Origin: Muribaculaceae bacterium | GTDB lineage: Bacteria > Bacteroidota > Bacteroidia > Bacteroidales > Muribaculaceae | Reading direction: 5' to 3' | Assembly: GCA_022510425.1 (NCBI GenBank) | Contig: JAFLTO010000001.1 | Coordinates: 1 to 64,000, forward strand | DNA length: 64,000 bases | Part shown: positions 14,138-24,378 of the stretch, in pieces | Layout: every line of letters starts with the position of its first letter | How positions within the stretch are numbered: the first letter of the stretch is position 1 | Made by a program: the position numbers and the translations under genes | The notes under the pieces: model-generated | What the model was told of the DNA's origin: nothing | Database searches by the model: none | The model's input: the letters and a program-made list of their open reading frames with translations, nothing else

Positions 14138-16627
14138 ATGCTAAGACCATTCATTTTCTCTATCTTATTATTTTTTACTCCAATATTATTAGCTCATTCC
14201 CTAAAAATTGATACGGAAGCAGGATCTTTCAAAATAGGAGGACAAACTTATATTCTTAATGAAAAGAACTTTCTTCTTACTCCTGATAAATACGAATCAC
14301 CCTATATTTTTAATGATGCGTTAAAAGCTATAGATGCCATAAACAATAGTGAAGCTTCCAGTATAACCCTTTTTGTCTCGCCTTCTGTTTACTGGCTTGA
14401 CAATCCTGATGATCCAGCCATTAGATATCCATTTTCAAAAGAGGAAAGCATTCCTTATGCCACTGAAATAATCTGTGATACTCTTTCAATCATAGGTCTA
14501 ACCAATAATCCTGAAAATGTGGTCTTTGCAGTGAATCGAGGTCAAACCCAAGGAGCTATTGGCAACTATACAATGTTACATTTCAAAGGTAGGAGTCTTC
14601 ACACCGAAAATATGACATATGGTAACTATTGCAATATCGATCTTGAATATCTATCTGATCCGTCATTGAACCGCCCTAAACGAAATAATGCGATAGTACA
14701 GGCCCAACTTGGTATCTGCGATGGCACCGATCGACTTTTTGCTCGTAACTGCAGGTTTCTTAGTCGATTAAATCTTTGTCCCCTCATAGGAGCTCGACGT
14801 TCTTTATATAAGGACTGCTATTTTGAATGTACGGATGATGCTCTTTCTGGGTCAGCTGTCTACCTTGACTGCGAATTTACTTTCTACAGTGGTAAACCCT
14901 TTTATTCTACTTCACAGACAGGAGCAGTCTTTCTCAATTGTGATATCAATTCTCTAGTAGATGGAATTCAATATATGACTAAAATGCCGGGCATGATTAC
15001 TTTGATAGATACCCGTTTTAAGGGAAATCCCGATCTTACGTTGCAATGGACACCTTCTATCTCTTCAATACGAAGCTATCAAAGTAATGTTACGCTTAAT
15101 AATGAACAGGTTAAAATAGACACTAACCGTTCAGAACTTGGGGTAGATATTACAGACTCCAAGATATTAAGTGCATATAAAGTAGTAGATAATGATAGTA
15201 TCATTTACAATACCCCTAATTTGCTTGGTGGAAATGACGGTTGGGATCCCCTCAATGTTTTGACTTCGATTAAGGAAATAGAGAAAAAGACGAACCAACA
15301 GTTGATTTCTTTACCGGTTATGCTTACAATTAATACGACAACAAGACAGCTTGAACCTGTTGGAGACACACTACATCTTACTGTATCACCACGGCTATGG
15401 GGTGACTACCCTTTAAAAAATTATAATATAGAGAACTTTCATTGGATTGGTCCCTCTTCTATTAACCTCATCGAGCAAAACAATGATGCTATAGTTATCA
15501 GTTCAAATCATTCTCCGGAAGATAAAGAAGAAATCATTTCAGTCAATACATCCGAAGGTTTGGTAGGTGCAACAAAAATAAGAATTCATCCTCTTTTGAA
15601 AGATGCTCCCGAATTTAAAGAAAAACCCACTCTTACATTAGATGATTCTATGATCAAGATGCAATATTCTCTCGGTTCAATTAACAATGATGAAAGCTTC
15701 ATTGTTTGGTATCGTTCTAAAGAAAGAGATGGAAGTGATAGAATTCCTGTCCTTCAAGGAGAAGGAGAAAAAGGGTCCAACTATAAACTGACAAGCGCTG
15801 ACCAAGGATATTACATATCAGCATCTATTAGTCCCAAGCTATCAGATTCCCATCAGGGACTTCCTGAATTCGTATCTCTCGATTGTGTAATCTCAGAGGA
15901 AATTTCAAAATCTTCTCCGGGTAAAGAACACTTTTTATCCACATCTTTTGCAGAAATTCCAATTGTTAAAGGACAATTAGGGAAGCCTGGATTTTGGAAT
16001 TTTGACAGCTATAAGCCTATTGATACTAAAGATCATGACTGGAAGGCAGATGAAAATTTGAGTTGGTATTATGGAAATGGAACTGATGCCTCCACAGGTG
16101 TTGGTCTTGTACAAGCAACAAGGGGAGCACGACTTTCCTATACACCTACTCTTACCGATTGTAAGTCTATGCGCTTATCGCTCATTGCAGAACCATGTAA
16201 AGGTCCCGGACAGGGATTTGGAAGTGCCACAGGTCAATATATGGATATTTGCGTTAATTTCGATCCAATCTTACTTAACGGATACGCTTTACGCATTGAA
16301 AGAACTCCCAATTATGATAAGGCAGTGACATTCACTCTCGTAGAATACAAAGACGGCCTTGTTACTCCGGTGAGTGAATCAATTGCATCCAATTGCTTCA
16401 GAAATCCATGTAATATCTCTTTAGAATTTACGGGAGATTCATTCACGGCTTCAGCATCAACCGAGGCACCTATGGTAGAAACAAGTAATCCGGATATAAA
16501 GCCATTTGTAAATTTATACGTTCCAATTGAGCAACCCACTTCCAATAATTCCTTTGTCATACAACATACGGGGACAGTGGGAGCTTCCGCCACGCTTATT
16601 AGGGACCTTAAAGTCACATGGGAATAG
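14138..16627 (+). CDS. Secreted beta-helix protein (pectinesterase-like)
   Basis: With the ATG at 14138 the protein begins MLRPFIFSILLFFTPILLA, a clean signal peptide. The ATG at 14105 would add 11 residues in front and is less likely. Residues 50-370 show short strand-turn repeats typical of a right-handed parallel beta-helix as in CE8 pectinesterases and pectate lyases (for example SLYKDCYFECTDDAL, SAVYLDCEFTF, GAVFLNCDIN). The middle holds Ig-like segments, and the last 200 residues look like a carbohydrate-binding beta-sandwich. Catalytic residues could not be fixed with certainty. It likely acts on glycans at the cell surface. Confidence 0.6.
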   Translation: MLRPFIFSILLFFTPILLAHSLKIDTEAGSFKIGGQTYILNEKNFLLTPDKYESPYIFNDALKAIDAINNSEASSITLFVSPSVYWLDNPDDPAIRYPFSKEESIPYATEIICDTLSIIGLTNNPENVVFAVNRGQTQGAIGNYTMLHFKGRSLHTENMTYGNYCNIDLEYLSDPSLNRPKRNNAIVQAQLGICDGTDRLFARNCRFLSRLNLCPLIGARRSLYKDCYFECTDDALSGSAVYLDCEFTFYSGKPFYSTSQTGAVFLNCDINSLVDGIQYMTKMPGMITLIDTRFKGNPDLTLQWTPSISSIRSYQSNVTLNNEQVKIDTNRSELGVDITDSKILSAYKVVDNDSIIYNTPNLLGGNDGWDPLNVLTSIKEIEKKTNQQLISLPVMLTINTTTRQLEPVGDTLHLTVSPRLWGDYPLKNYNIENFHWIGPSSINLIEQNNDAIVISSNHSPEDKEEIISVNTSEGLVGATKIRIHPLLKDAPEFKEKPTLTLDDSMIKMQYSLGSINNDESFIVWYRSKERDGSDRIPVLQGEGEKGSNYKLTSADQGYYISASISPKLSDSHQGLPEFVSLDCVISEEISKSSPGKEHFLSTSFAEIPIVKGQLGKPGFWNFDSYKPIDTKDHDWKADENLSWYYGNGTDASTGVGLVQATRGARLSYTPTLTDCKSMRLSLIAEPCKGPGQGFGSATGQYMDICVNFDPILLNGYALRIERTPNYDKAVTFTLVEYKDGLVTPVSESIASNCFRNPCNISLEFTGDSFTASASTEAPMVETSNPDIKPFVNLYVPIEQPTSNNSFVIQHTGTVGASATLIRDLKVTWE

Positions 16628-16693
16628 AAAAAAAAACTTATTCGACCCTTTCCTTTCAAACTCCTTTGACATTTATCATAAGAAACGGAGATC

Positions 16694-16730
16694 CTCAAAA
16701 AAACAGAGATATACAAAAATGTATATCTCT
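16694..16730 (-). terminator. Terminator after dxs-like gene
   Basis: A perfect 11-bp stem (16705-16715 with 16720-16730) with an AAAA loop. On the - strand a seven-T run follows, so it serves the dxs-like gene reading leftwards. Confidence 0.75.
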
Positions 16731-16803
16731 ATTAACTTAATCTTCTTGTGTTTATTGAACTAAACAGTCCCACTAAAATTGGAATGATTGTAAATTCTTA
16801 GTT

Positions 16804-18558
16804 TTAAAGATTGGATAGGATCATGTCTACTATTTGTTCAGGAAGCAAATGATTGGCTTGTTCCAATTCTGAGAGTTTGTACCGGTCTACAAACTTCTTT
16901 TCCACGCCAAAATTTAGGACTTTCAAACCACTGGTTCCGAGTGTGGAAGCCACTCTCTGTCCGAATCCTCCTTCTATTGATCCATCTTCAATTGTTACAA
17001 CAATCTTATGTTGCTTATTCAAATTGCCAAGAAGTTCTGTATCAACGCCTGAAATGAACCTTGGATTAATCAAAGTGGCGTTTATTCCTTTAGTAGCCAA
17101 GATATCTACAACTTTTCTTGCTTTTATCAAAAAATCACCGACACCGATAATGGCCACATCCTTACCTTCTTTAAGCACTTTAAATTTATTAAGGTCAGAA
17201 TAATCTTTATCCACCTCATAATCGGCATGCTCGGTAGTATACACCGGCTGTCTTACAGCAACTTTATATTTATCTTGAGAAAGTCCCCATTCAAGCATGG
17301 AGTCAAACTCCTCAAGGTTAGCCGGGGCAAGATAAATAATATCCGGTATAGAAGTTATCATTGGAATATCCCAAAAACCAAGGTGAGTTTGATCTTTATT
17401 GGCTGCTATACCTGTTTCTGCCACAACCATTAAAGCGGGAGAGGGATCCATTGCCCAATCTTCAATAAGTTGATCGTAGGCTCTTTGCAAGAATGTACCC
17501 ACAACTGAATATACCACTTTAGCCCCTCCTCTACCGGCTCCGGCCATTACTGCTACACCTGTTTGTTCAGCAATCCCTACATCGATATAATGTTCACCCA
17601 ACATTTCTCTTTCTTTGGCATTCAAACCGAAACTATCGGGAGTAGCGGAAGATATTGCCAAGAAGGTAGGATATTTTTTTACACTTCTATTTATAAAGTT
17701 TTTAAGAACCGTTGTGGAATTGGGGCCCTCATTAACTACAAGAAGATCGCCTGTGGCAATATCATATGGATCTCTATAGTGGAAGGCCTCGCGATATTCT
17801 TCAGCGGGAGTATAACCTTCCCCTTTCTGAGTGTTTATATGTATTACAGTCGGTTTCTTAGAATTCTTAACTTTTTGTAAAGCCTCGATCACTTTCTGCA
17901 CATTATTTCCTTCAGCTACGTATAAATATTCCCAATTGAAAGCTTTAAAAAGATTGTCTGAAGCTGTGCCATTGGTCTCTCTAAGATGTTCCAGGTGCTT
18001 ATAAATACCTCCGTGATCTTCAGCAATAGCCATTTGATTGTCATTAATTATGCATATTAAGTTGGAATTAAGAGCTCCACCGGCATCCAGACCTTCAAAG
18101 GCCTCTCCACCGCTAAGGGCTCCATCTCCAACTAAAGCCACTACATTATAGTTATCTTTCTTCAAATCTCGTGCTTTAGCAAGACCCACACAAAGGCTCA
18201 ATGCCGGCGAAGTATGTCCGGCCCAAAAAATATCATATTCGGGGCTCTCTACAGGGCTTGTATACTCTCCTACTTTAGAAAAATCTTGCCTGTAAAGATA
18301 CCCATCAACTCTTCCGGTTAACATTTTATGAGGGAAAGCCTGGTGAGAAACATCATAAACTAATTTATCGATAGGAGCGTCAAAAACATAGTGCATACCT
18401 ATAATTGTTTCCACTGCCCCTAAATTCGGACCCACGTGCCCTCCTATCTGGGATGTCCTGTTTAAAACTGCTTCTCTCATCTGTGAAGCTATATGTTCCA
18501 ATTCTTGAAAATTCAATCCTTTAATGTCTTTTGGAGACTTAATATCCTGTAGTTCCAT
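16804..18558 (-). CDS. dxs: 1-deoxyxylulose-5-phosphate synthase-like
   Basis: DXS condenses pyruvate and glyceraldehyde 3-phosphate with thiamine diphosphate to start the MEP isoprenoid pathway. The protein has the DXS signatures GGHVGPNLGAVE (near residue 40), DVSHQAFPHKMLTGR (near 70), the thiamine-binding GDGALSGGEAFEGLDAGG (near 143) followed by NDNQMAI, and the C-terminal VVTIEDGSIEGGFGQ. At 584 aa it is some 40-60 residues shorter than standard DXS and the GDG loop differs from the usual GDGAMTAG form. It may be a paralogue of a second, canonical DXS elsewhere. It is transcribed alone, toward a - strand terminator. Confidence 0.75.
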   Translation of the reverse strand: MELQDIKSPKDIKGLNFQELEHIASQMREAVLNRTSQIGGHVGPNLGAVETIIGMHYVFDAPIDKLVYDVSHQAFPHKMLTGRVDGYLYRQDFSKVGEYTSPVESPEYDIFWAGHTSPALSLCVGLAKARDLKKDNYNVVALVGDGALSGGEAFEGLDAGGALNSNLICIINDNQMAIAEDHGGIYKHLEHLRETNGTASDNLFKAFNWEYLYVAEGNNVQKVIEALQKVKNSKKPTVIHINTQKGEGYTPAEEYREAFHYRDPYDIATGDLLVVNEGPNSTTVLKNFINRSVKKYPTFLAISSATPDSFGLNAKEREMLGEHYIDVGIAEQTGVAVMAGAGRGGAKVVYSVVGTFLQRAYDQLIEDWAMDPSPALMVVAETGIAANKDQTHLGFWDIPMITSIPDIIYLAPANLEEFDSMLEWGLSQDKYKVAVRQPVYTTEHADYEVDKDYSDLNKFKVLKEGKDVAIIGVGDFLIKARKVVDILATKGINATLINPRFISGVDTELLGNLNKQHKIVVTIEDGSIEGGFGQRVASTLGTSGLKVLNFGVEKKFVDRYKLSELEQANHLLPEQIVDMILSNL

Positions 18559-18724
18559 AATCTTTTAATTAATAGTTATATAGATATAACATATTAATTC
18601 CTCAATGGTTGAATCATTAGTAATTTTAAGTTCTTTCCTCCAAGCTCTTTCTACTTAAAGAATAATTCTTTATTAACATTGACTCTTTTATCAAAACAAT
18701 TTTTTTAAGTTGATGTTTTTTTTC

Positions 18725-18732
18725 TAAATTTG
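18725..18732 (+). promoter_or_regulatory. Promoter of the OmpH-like gene
   Basis: TAAATTTG matches TAnnTTTG, 45 bp before the ATG at 18777. Confidence 0.6.
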
Positions 18733-18776
18733 CAATTCATTATTAATTATAAAGAAAACAGAAAAAAGATATAAAG

Positions 18777-19379
18777 ATGAAAAAGTTTTTTTCTATTAAC
18801 TCTTTGTTGGCACTCGCATTATGTTTAGTGGCAATTTCATGTGGAAAGAACGAAAACCAAGAGGATGCAACAAAAGCAAAGATATCAAGCATAATAGCTA
18901 AATCGGATTCATTGCTTCCGAACTACCGATATGTAGACCTTGATTCCATTTTAAGCAACTATAACCTTGCTAAAGATTATAATGAAGAAATGCTTAGAAT
19001 GCAAAGCAACATGCAGAACGAAGTGAAACGCCATGAAAATTCATTACAATCTTTGGCCACTACAATGCAGAATAAACTTCAAAATAACGGTTATTTAAGT
19101 GAAGCATCTCTTCAGGCTGACCAGCAACAATATGCCGATATGCAAAACAAAGCTCAAAGAGCTGTGGCCGCATTACAGAACAATTTTGAAAACACTGCTT
19201 TAATGGCACAGAAAACAGTTAACGATTCAATTGAGGCATATATTTTGGAATACAATTTGAAGAAAGGGTATGATGCCATTTTCTTTAAAGCTGCAACTCT
19301 TTATATCAACCCTGCTCTCGATATAACCGCAGAAGTAATTGAAGGATTAAATGCTAAATACAACAAAGTGAAGAAATAA
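18777..19379 (+). CDS. OmpH/Skp-like lipoprotein
   Basis: The protein has a lipoprotein signal (MKKFFSINSLLALALCLVA, lipobox AISC) and then a 170-residue helical domain rich in glutamine and alanine (NMQNEVKRHENSLQSLATTM, then ALQNNFENTALMAQKTVND). It ends with the short strand region YDAIFFKAATLYINPALDITAEV seen in OmpH/Skp chaperones. The family forms trimers with helical tentacles that hold outer-membrane proteins in the periplasm. Here the lipid anchor would keep it at the membrane. It is monocistronic with its own promoter and a terminator at 19411. Confidence 0.8.
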   Translation: MKKFFSINSLLALALCLVAISCGKNENQEDATKAKISSIIAKSDSLLPNYRYVDLDSILSNYNLAKDYNEEMLRMQSNMQNEVKRHENSLQSLATTMQNKLQNNGYLSEASLQADQQQYADMQNKAQRAVAALQNNFENTALMAQKTVNDSIEAYILEYNLKKGYDAIFFKAATLYINPALDITAEVIEGLNAKYNKVKK

Positions 19380-19410
19380 TTAATAATTTCAAATTTTGAA
19401 TTGTTATATA

Positions 19411-19445
19411 GGCAGGAAGGACTCCAATTCACTCCTGCCTTTTTC
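19411..19445 (+). terminator. Terminator after OmpH-like gene
   Basis: GGCAGGA (19411-19417) pairs with TCCTGCC (19433-19439), followed by five Ts. Confidence 0.85.
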
Positions 19446-19465
19446 ATTTTATAAGATTAAACTAT

Positions 19466-20710
19466 ATGATTGAAGACAATATTATAAATAAAGAAATTAA
19501 CGAAAGAGCTGTTTTAGTGGGCTTGGTTACATTAAAGCAAGATGAAAATAAGGTGAAAGAATACCTTGACGAATTGGATTTCCTTGCCCAGACAGCAGGA
19601 GCTGACCCTGTAAAAAATTTCATCCAGAAACTTGACTACCCCAATCCTCGCACATATGTCGGCAAAGGAAAACTTGAAGAGATAAGACAATATGTAGAAG
19701 ATAACGAAATCGGTTTGGTAATTTTCGATGATGATCTCTCCACTAAACAAGTTGCTAATATTGAGAATGAATTGAAAGTTAAAATTCTCGATCGTACAAG
19801 TTTGATTTTGGATATTTTTGCAAAAAGGGCACAAACAGCTACAGCAAGGACACAAGTGGAACTTGCACAATATCAATATTTACTTCCCAGGCTCACAAGA
19901 ATGTGGACTCATCTGGAACGTCAAAGAGGAGGTATAGGTATGAGGGGACCGGGAGAAACACAGATTGAGACTGACCGACGTATAATTCTTGATAAAATAT
20001 CCCGACTTAAAGAAGAATTGAAACATATCGACAGGCAAAAAAGTGTTCAGAGAAAAAACAGAGGAAAACTTACCCGCATAGCTTTAGTGGGTTACACAAA
20101 TGTAGGTAAGTCAACATTGATGAATCTGTTGAGTAAGAGTGATGTTTTTGCAGAAAATAAACTTTTCGCCACTCTAGACACAACCGTAAGAAAAGTGATT
20201 ATTGATAATTTGCCTTTCCTTCTAACTGATACTGTCGGATTTATAAGGAAACTTCCTACTCATTTGGTAGATTCCTTTAAGTCAACTTTAGACGAGGTTA
20301 GAGAAGCTGATCTGCTTGTACATGTAGTAGATATTTCCCATCCCGGTTTTGAGGAACAAATAGAAGTAGTGAATGAAACCCTGAAACAAGTATGTGGAGA
20401 AAAACCAATACCTGTCATAATGGTATTCAACAAGATAGATGCCTTCACTTATAGTCCTAAGGATGAGGATGATCTCACCCCTTTCAAGAAAGAAAATATT
20501 CCATTGGAAGCGCTTAGGGAGTCGTGGATGTCTAAAATGGCAAATAATTGTGTTTTTATTTCCGCAAAAGAACATATTAATATTGAAGCATTGAAAAATC
20601 TTCTTTATGAAAAAGCGAGGGAAATACATGCGGAACGTTTCCCATATAATGACTTTTTATACCAAAAGTATGACGAAGACGTCGACTATCCGGAATCAAA
20701 TGAGCAATAA
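19466..20710 (+). CDS. hflX: Ribosome-associated GTPase HflX
   Basis: HflX binds the 50S subunit and splits stalled ribosomes. The 414-aa protein has the N-terminal HflX domain (DPVKNFIQKLDYPNPRTYVG near residue 43), the glycine-rich linker GGIGMRGPGETQIETDRR (near 154), then the GTPase domain with G1 GYTNVGKST (near 210), G3 DTVGF and G4 FNKID. The C-terminus is a short acidic tail. The last codons overlap the start of the DUF4954 gene (20700), which is therefore translationally coupled. Confidence 0.93.
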   Translation: MIEDNIINKEINERAVLVGLVTLKQDENKVKEYLDELDFLAQTAGADPVKNFIQKLDYPNPRTYVGKGKLEEIRQYVEDNEIGLVIFDDDLSTKQVANIENELKVKILDRTSLILDIFAKRAQTATARTQVELAQYQYLLPRLTRMWTHLERQRGGIGMRGPGETQIETDRRIILDKISRLKEELKHIDRQKSVQRKNRGKLTRIALVGYTNVGKSTLMNLLSKSDVFAENKLFATLDTTVRKVIIDNLPFLLTDTVGFIRKLPTHLVDSFKSTLDEVREADLLVHVVDISHPGFEEQIEVVNETLKQVCGEKPIPVIMVFNKIDAFTYSPKDEDDLTPFKKENIPLEALRESWMSKMANNCVFISAKEHINIEALKNLLYEKAREIHAERFPYNDFLYQKYDEDVDYPESNEQ

Positions 20711-22382
20711 TGATTCGAAATTGAGAAATCTTTCTCTTGAAGAAATAGAAAGGTTAAAGGCGCAAGGCTGTACTGCTAATGACTGGAACCTTATTTCTAT
20801 TTCATCTTGGCTTGATTTGTCAAATATAGTCAACGTATATTTTAAAGGTTATGTCAATATTTACAAGGGAGTGAAGATAAGAAATCTCCCCGGAGGAATT
20901 TCAGGTTTAACCATAAAGGAAAATGTTATTATAGAAAATGTGGCTTCTATAGAATGTGAAGAAAGTTCACATTTTGGAGCCGGAACTAAGGTATCAGTTC
21001 TTGACGAAACCGGATCTCGCGCCGTGCCTATATACCCCGGGTTATCATCTCAAATAGCCACACTTCTTGCAAGAGAGCCAAAATTATTGCAATATAATTT
21101 TAAGTCTTCTCTTAAAGGTTTCATAGATTCTCGTGTCACTTCTGCTGAAATTGGAGAAAATTCTATTATTAAAAATTGCGGAAGCATTAAAAATGTCAGC
21201 ATAGGTGCAGAAATCACTATTGATGGTGCTTCAAGACTTGAAAACGGTTCAATAATAAATAATGCCGCTCAGGGTAAAAGTTTCACTTACATAGGGAATG
21301 GTGTGGATGCTGAAAATTTTATTCTTGAAGACGGAAGATTAGAATCAAAAAGCCATGTATATAATTGTTATATAGGACAAGGTGCAATTTTAGGGAGCGG
21401 TTTCGCGGCCCATGATTCCCTTTTCTTTGCCAATTGTGAAATGGAAAATGGTGAGGCCCATTCTTTATTGGCTGGCCCTTATACGGTCAGTATGCATAAA
21501 GGTTCTCTTCTGATAGGTTGCCAGACTTCTTTCATGAACGCAGGTTCGGGAACCAATCAAAGTAACCATATGTATAAGATGGGACCCATACATTGGGGAG
21601 TTTTGGAACGTGGAGTGAAAACTTCTTCCGGATCCTACCTTATGCTGGGGGCTAGAATAGGTGCATTTTCTTTATTGATGGGACCTCATAAAAATCACCC
21701 GGATACTTCTGATTTTCCTTTTTCATATTTGTTTGGAGACGACAGAGGATACACTACTATAGTTCCGGGCCTCATGCTTCGTTCCTGTGGACTATTAAGA
21801 GATGAAAAGAAATGGCCATTAAGAGACCGCAGATTAAACAGAAAGCTACCTTTGATAGATCATATTACTTTTGAAGTTCTTAATCCATCAACAGTCGAAA
21901 CCTTGCTAAATGCTATAGATAATTTAGACAATCTCCTTTCCAAGCCGGCGGAGGACGACTTTTACATACGCTACAAAGGATTAAAAATTACACGTGCAGC
22001 AGCTGAAAGAGCGAAATCACTATACACTCTCGCCATTTCTAAATATTTGTATTCAGTGCTTCATAACTTAGAATTCCCTGAAAATGATGGTGGCAGGCCC
22101 GATGAATGGGTAGACATAGGGGGACAAGTAATTACACGTCGATATCTACATATGATTTTAAATTCAGAAACCATAAATGAAGCCCAGGCGTTATTTGATG
22201 AAGCATTTGAAAAATTTAAAGAGCTTGAATTAAAATGGATTGGACGTCGTTTTGGCAAGTATTGGAGAGAAAGAAAAGATGAAATTAAAAACAATGCCCG
22301 TCGATTGGACGAGATAATTGAGGAAGACCGTCAAGATTATCTTGATATGCTGGCACATGAGACGGATATGCTTGCTTTGTGA
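20700..22382 (+). CDS. DUF4954 left-handed beta-helix protein
   Basis: I chose the ATG at 20700, which overlaps the last codons of hflX, because it begins the recognisable protein (MSNNDSKLRNLSLEEIERLK). A longer frame from 20607 lies wholly inside hflX. The 560-aa product has hexapeptide-like turns (IGENSIIKNCGSIKNVSIGA, then IGNGVDAENFILEDGRLES) forming a left-handed beta-helix as in acyl- and nucleotidyl-transferases, plus a helical C-terminus. DUF4954 is largely restricted to Bacteroidota and its activity is not established. Coupling to hflX may be just operon packing. Confidence 0.75.
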   Translation: MSNNDSKLRNLSLEEIERLKAQGCTANDWNLISISSWLDLSNIVNVYFKGYVNIYKGVKIRNLPGGISGLTIKENVIIENVASIECEESSHFGAGTKVSVLDETGSRAVPIYPGLSSQIATLLAREPKLLQYNFKSSLKGFIDSRVTSAEIGENSIIKNCGSIKNVSIGAEITIDGASRLENGSIINNAAQGKSFTYIGNGVDAENFILEDGRLESKSHVYNCYIGQGAILGSGFAAHDSLFFANCEMENGEAHSLLAGPYTVSMHKGSLLIGCQTSFMNAGSGTNQSNHMYKMGPIHWGVLERGVKTSSGSYLMLGARIGAFSLLMGPHKNHPDTSDFPFSYLFGDDRGYTTIVPGLMLRSCGLLRDEKKWPLRDRRLNRKLPLIDHITFEVLNPSTVETLLNAIDNLDNLLSKPAEDDFYIRYKGLKITRAAAERAKSLYTLAISKYLYSVLHNLEFPENDGGRPDEWVDIGGQVITRRYLHMILNSETINEAQALFDEAFEKFKELELKWIGRRFGKYWRERKDEIKNNARRLDEIIEEDRQDYLDMLAHETDMLAL

Positions 22383-22411
22383 TTAACAGCAAGCTTAATA
22401 ATATCTTGAAA

Positions 22412-22443
22412 TTTGCAAATTAATGATTTTTAATATAATTTTG
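22412..22443 (+). promoter_or_regulatory. Promoter of rpsA
   Basis: TTTG at 22412-22415, a 20-bp spacer and TAATTTTG at 22436-22443. This is the best-matching promoter in the core region. The leader is about 55 nt and contains a small AGGC/GCCT hairpin (22451-22462) that could matter for S1 autoregulation. Confidence 0.75.
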
Positions 22444-22506
22444 CATCCCAAAGGCTAAGGCCTAAAAAATAAGTGAATCATTAACCTAATTTATTAACCC
22501 CTTTTA

Positions 22507-24297
22507 ATGAGCGAATCAAAAGTTCAAACCCCTATCGAAGATTTCGATTGGGAAGCCTATGCAAATGGCGAAACAGCAGGTTCGAAGAGCAAAGAAGAGC
22601 TTATAAGCACTTACGATGAATCTCTTAAGACTGCTAAAGACAACGAAGTGGTGACTGGTGTCATCAAATCAATTTCAAAAAGAGAAGTAAGAGTAGACAT
22701 TGGCATGAAGTCTGATGCTATCATTCCTATCTCTGAGTTCCGTTATAATCCAGACCTAAAAGTTGGTGATGAAGTAGAGGTTTATATTGAAAACCTTGAA
22801 GACAAAAACGGACAGTTAAAACTTTCTCACAAGAAAGCATGCCAAACACGTAGCTGGGATAGAGTTAACCAGGCTCTTGAAAATGATGAAATAATCAAGG
22901 GTTATGTTAAATCACGCACTAAGGGCGGTATGATTGTAGACGTATTTGGTATCGAGGCATTCTTGCCAGGTTCTCAAATCGATGTACGTCCTATTCGCGA
23001 TTACGATGTGTTTGTTGACAAAACTATGGAATTCAAGGTTGTAAAAATCAACCAAGAATACAAGAACGTAGTTGTATCTCATAAAGCTCTAATAGAAGCT
23101 GAACTCGAGGCTCAAAAGAAAGATATAATATCCAAACTTGAAAAAGGCCAGGTTCTCGAAGGTAAAGTTAAGAATATCACACCGTATGGTGTATTCGTTG
23201 ACCTCGGAGGTGTTGATGGACTCGTGCATATCACGGATCTTTCCTGGGGACGCGTTTCTGACCCTCGTGAAGTAGTTGAGCTTGATCAGGACATAAAGGT
23301 TGTTATCCTTGATTTCGATAATGAGAAGAAACGAATTGCACTCGGAGTAAAACAACTTCTCCCCCATCCTTGGGATGCACTTGATCAAAACGTCAAGGTA
23401 GGAGACAAGATCACAGGTAAAGTTGTGGTAATGGCTGACTATGGTGCGTTCGTTGAGGTTCAACCGGGTGTTGAAGGTCTCGTACATGTTTCTGAAATGT
23501 CTTGGAGCCAGCATCTTCGCAGTGCTCAGGATTTCTTAAAAGTCGGTGACGAAATCGAAGCTGTGGTTTTGACACTCGATCGTGATGACCGTAAGATGAG
23601 CCTTGGTATCAAACAACTGAAAAATGATCCATGGGAAAACATTGAAAGCAAATATTCAATCGGTTCACGCCACACTGCAAAGGTGAGAAACTTCACAAAC
23701 TTCGGTGTTTTCGTGGAAATTGAAGAAGGTGTGGATGGTCTTATCCATATTTCCGATCTCTCATGGACAAAGAAAATCAAACACCCTTCAGAGTTTACAC
23801 AGGTTGGCAATGAAATAGAAGTTCAAGTGTTGGAAATTGACAAAGATAATCGTCGTCTCTCACTTGGTCACAAGCAACTTGAGGAAAATCCTTGGGATGT
23901 ATTTGAAACTATCTTTACAGTAGGATCTGTGCATGAAGGCACTATCACTGAATTGATGGATAAAGGCGCTGTGATAGCTCTCGAATATGGTGTGGAAGGT
24001 TTTGCAACACCGAAACATCTTGTAAAAGAAGATGGCTCACAAGCTAAACTTGACGAGAAACTTCCTTTTAAAGTGCTTGAATTTAACAAAGACAGCAAGC
24101 GTATCATCCTTTCGCATAGCCGTATAGCAGAAGATGCTACTAAAGCTGAGGCTAAGGCTCAAAAAGCTCCGGCTAAGAAAGCAAAGAAAGAAGAGGAACA
24201 ACCTCAACTAACCCAGAATGTAGAAAAAACTACTCTCGGTGATCTCGACGCTCTTCAAGCACTCAAAGAGCAACTTCAAAAAGAAGGAAAGAAATAA
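22507..24297 (+). CDS. rpsA: 30S ribosomal protein S1
   Basis: S1 brings mRNA to the 30S subunit. The 596-aa protein holds six S1 RNA-binding repeats, starting near residues 45, 130, 215, 298, 385 and 472. Repeats 3-5 are the most typical, with endings GLVHITDL, GLVHVSEM and GLIHISDL. Repeat 6 is divergent (EGFATPKHL). The C-terminus is a lysine- and alanine-rich tail. It has its own promoter and is closed by a UUCG-loop terminator, so it is monocistronic. Confidence 0.95.
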   Translation: MSESKVQTPIEDFDWEAYANGETAGSKSKEELISTYDESLKTAKDNEVVTGVIKSISKREVRVDIGMKSDAIIPISEFRYNPDLKVGDEVEVYIENLEDKNGQLKLSHKKACQTRSWDRVNQALENDEIIKGYVKSRTKGGMIVDVFGIEAFLPGSQIDVRPIRDYDVFVDKTMEFKVVKINQEYKNVVVSHKALIEAELEAQKKDIISKLEKGQVLEGKVKNITPYGVFVDLGGVDGLVHITDLSWGRVSDPREVVELDQDIKVVILDFDNEKKRIALGVKQLLPHPWDALDQNVKVGDKITGKVVVMADYGAFVEVQPGVEGLVHVSEMSWSQHLRSAQDFLKVGDEIEAVVLTLDRDDRKMSLGIKQLKNDPWENIESKYSIGSRHTAKVRNFTNFGVFVEIEEGVDGLIHISDLSWTKKIKHPSEFTQVGNEIEVQVLEIDKDNRRLSLGHKQLEENPWDVFETIFTVGSVHEGTITELMDKGAVIALEYGVEGFATPKHLVKEDGSQAKLDEKLPFKVLEFNKDSKRIILSHSRIAEDATKAEAKAQKAPAKKAKKEEEQPQLTQNVEKTTLGDLDALQALKEQLQKEGKK

Positions 24298-24317
24298 TTT
24301 TGATCCCTCTAAAATAG

Positions 24318-24352
24318 AAAATGGAGAAACTTCGGTTTTTCCATTTTTTTTT
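24318..24352 (+). terminator. rpsA terminator with UUCG tetraloop
   Basis: A 13-bp stem (24318-24330 with 24335-24347) closed by C-TTCG-G and followed by Ts. Confidence 0.9.
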
Positions 24353-24378
24353 GTAATTTTACTCTCTATTATCCTCGG

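Noticed and set aside
20607-20699. Longer N-terminus for the DUF4954 protein
   Set aside because: This stretch lies inside hflX in another frame. The start at 20700 fits overlap coupling.
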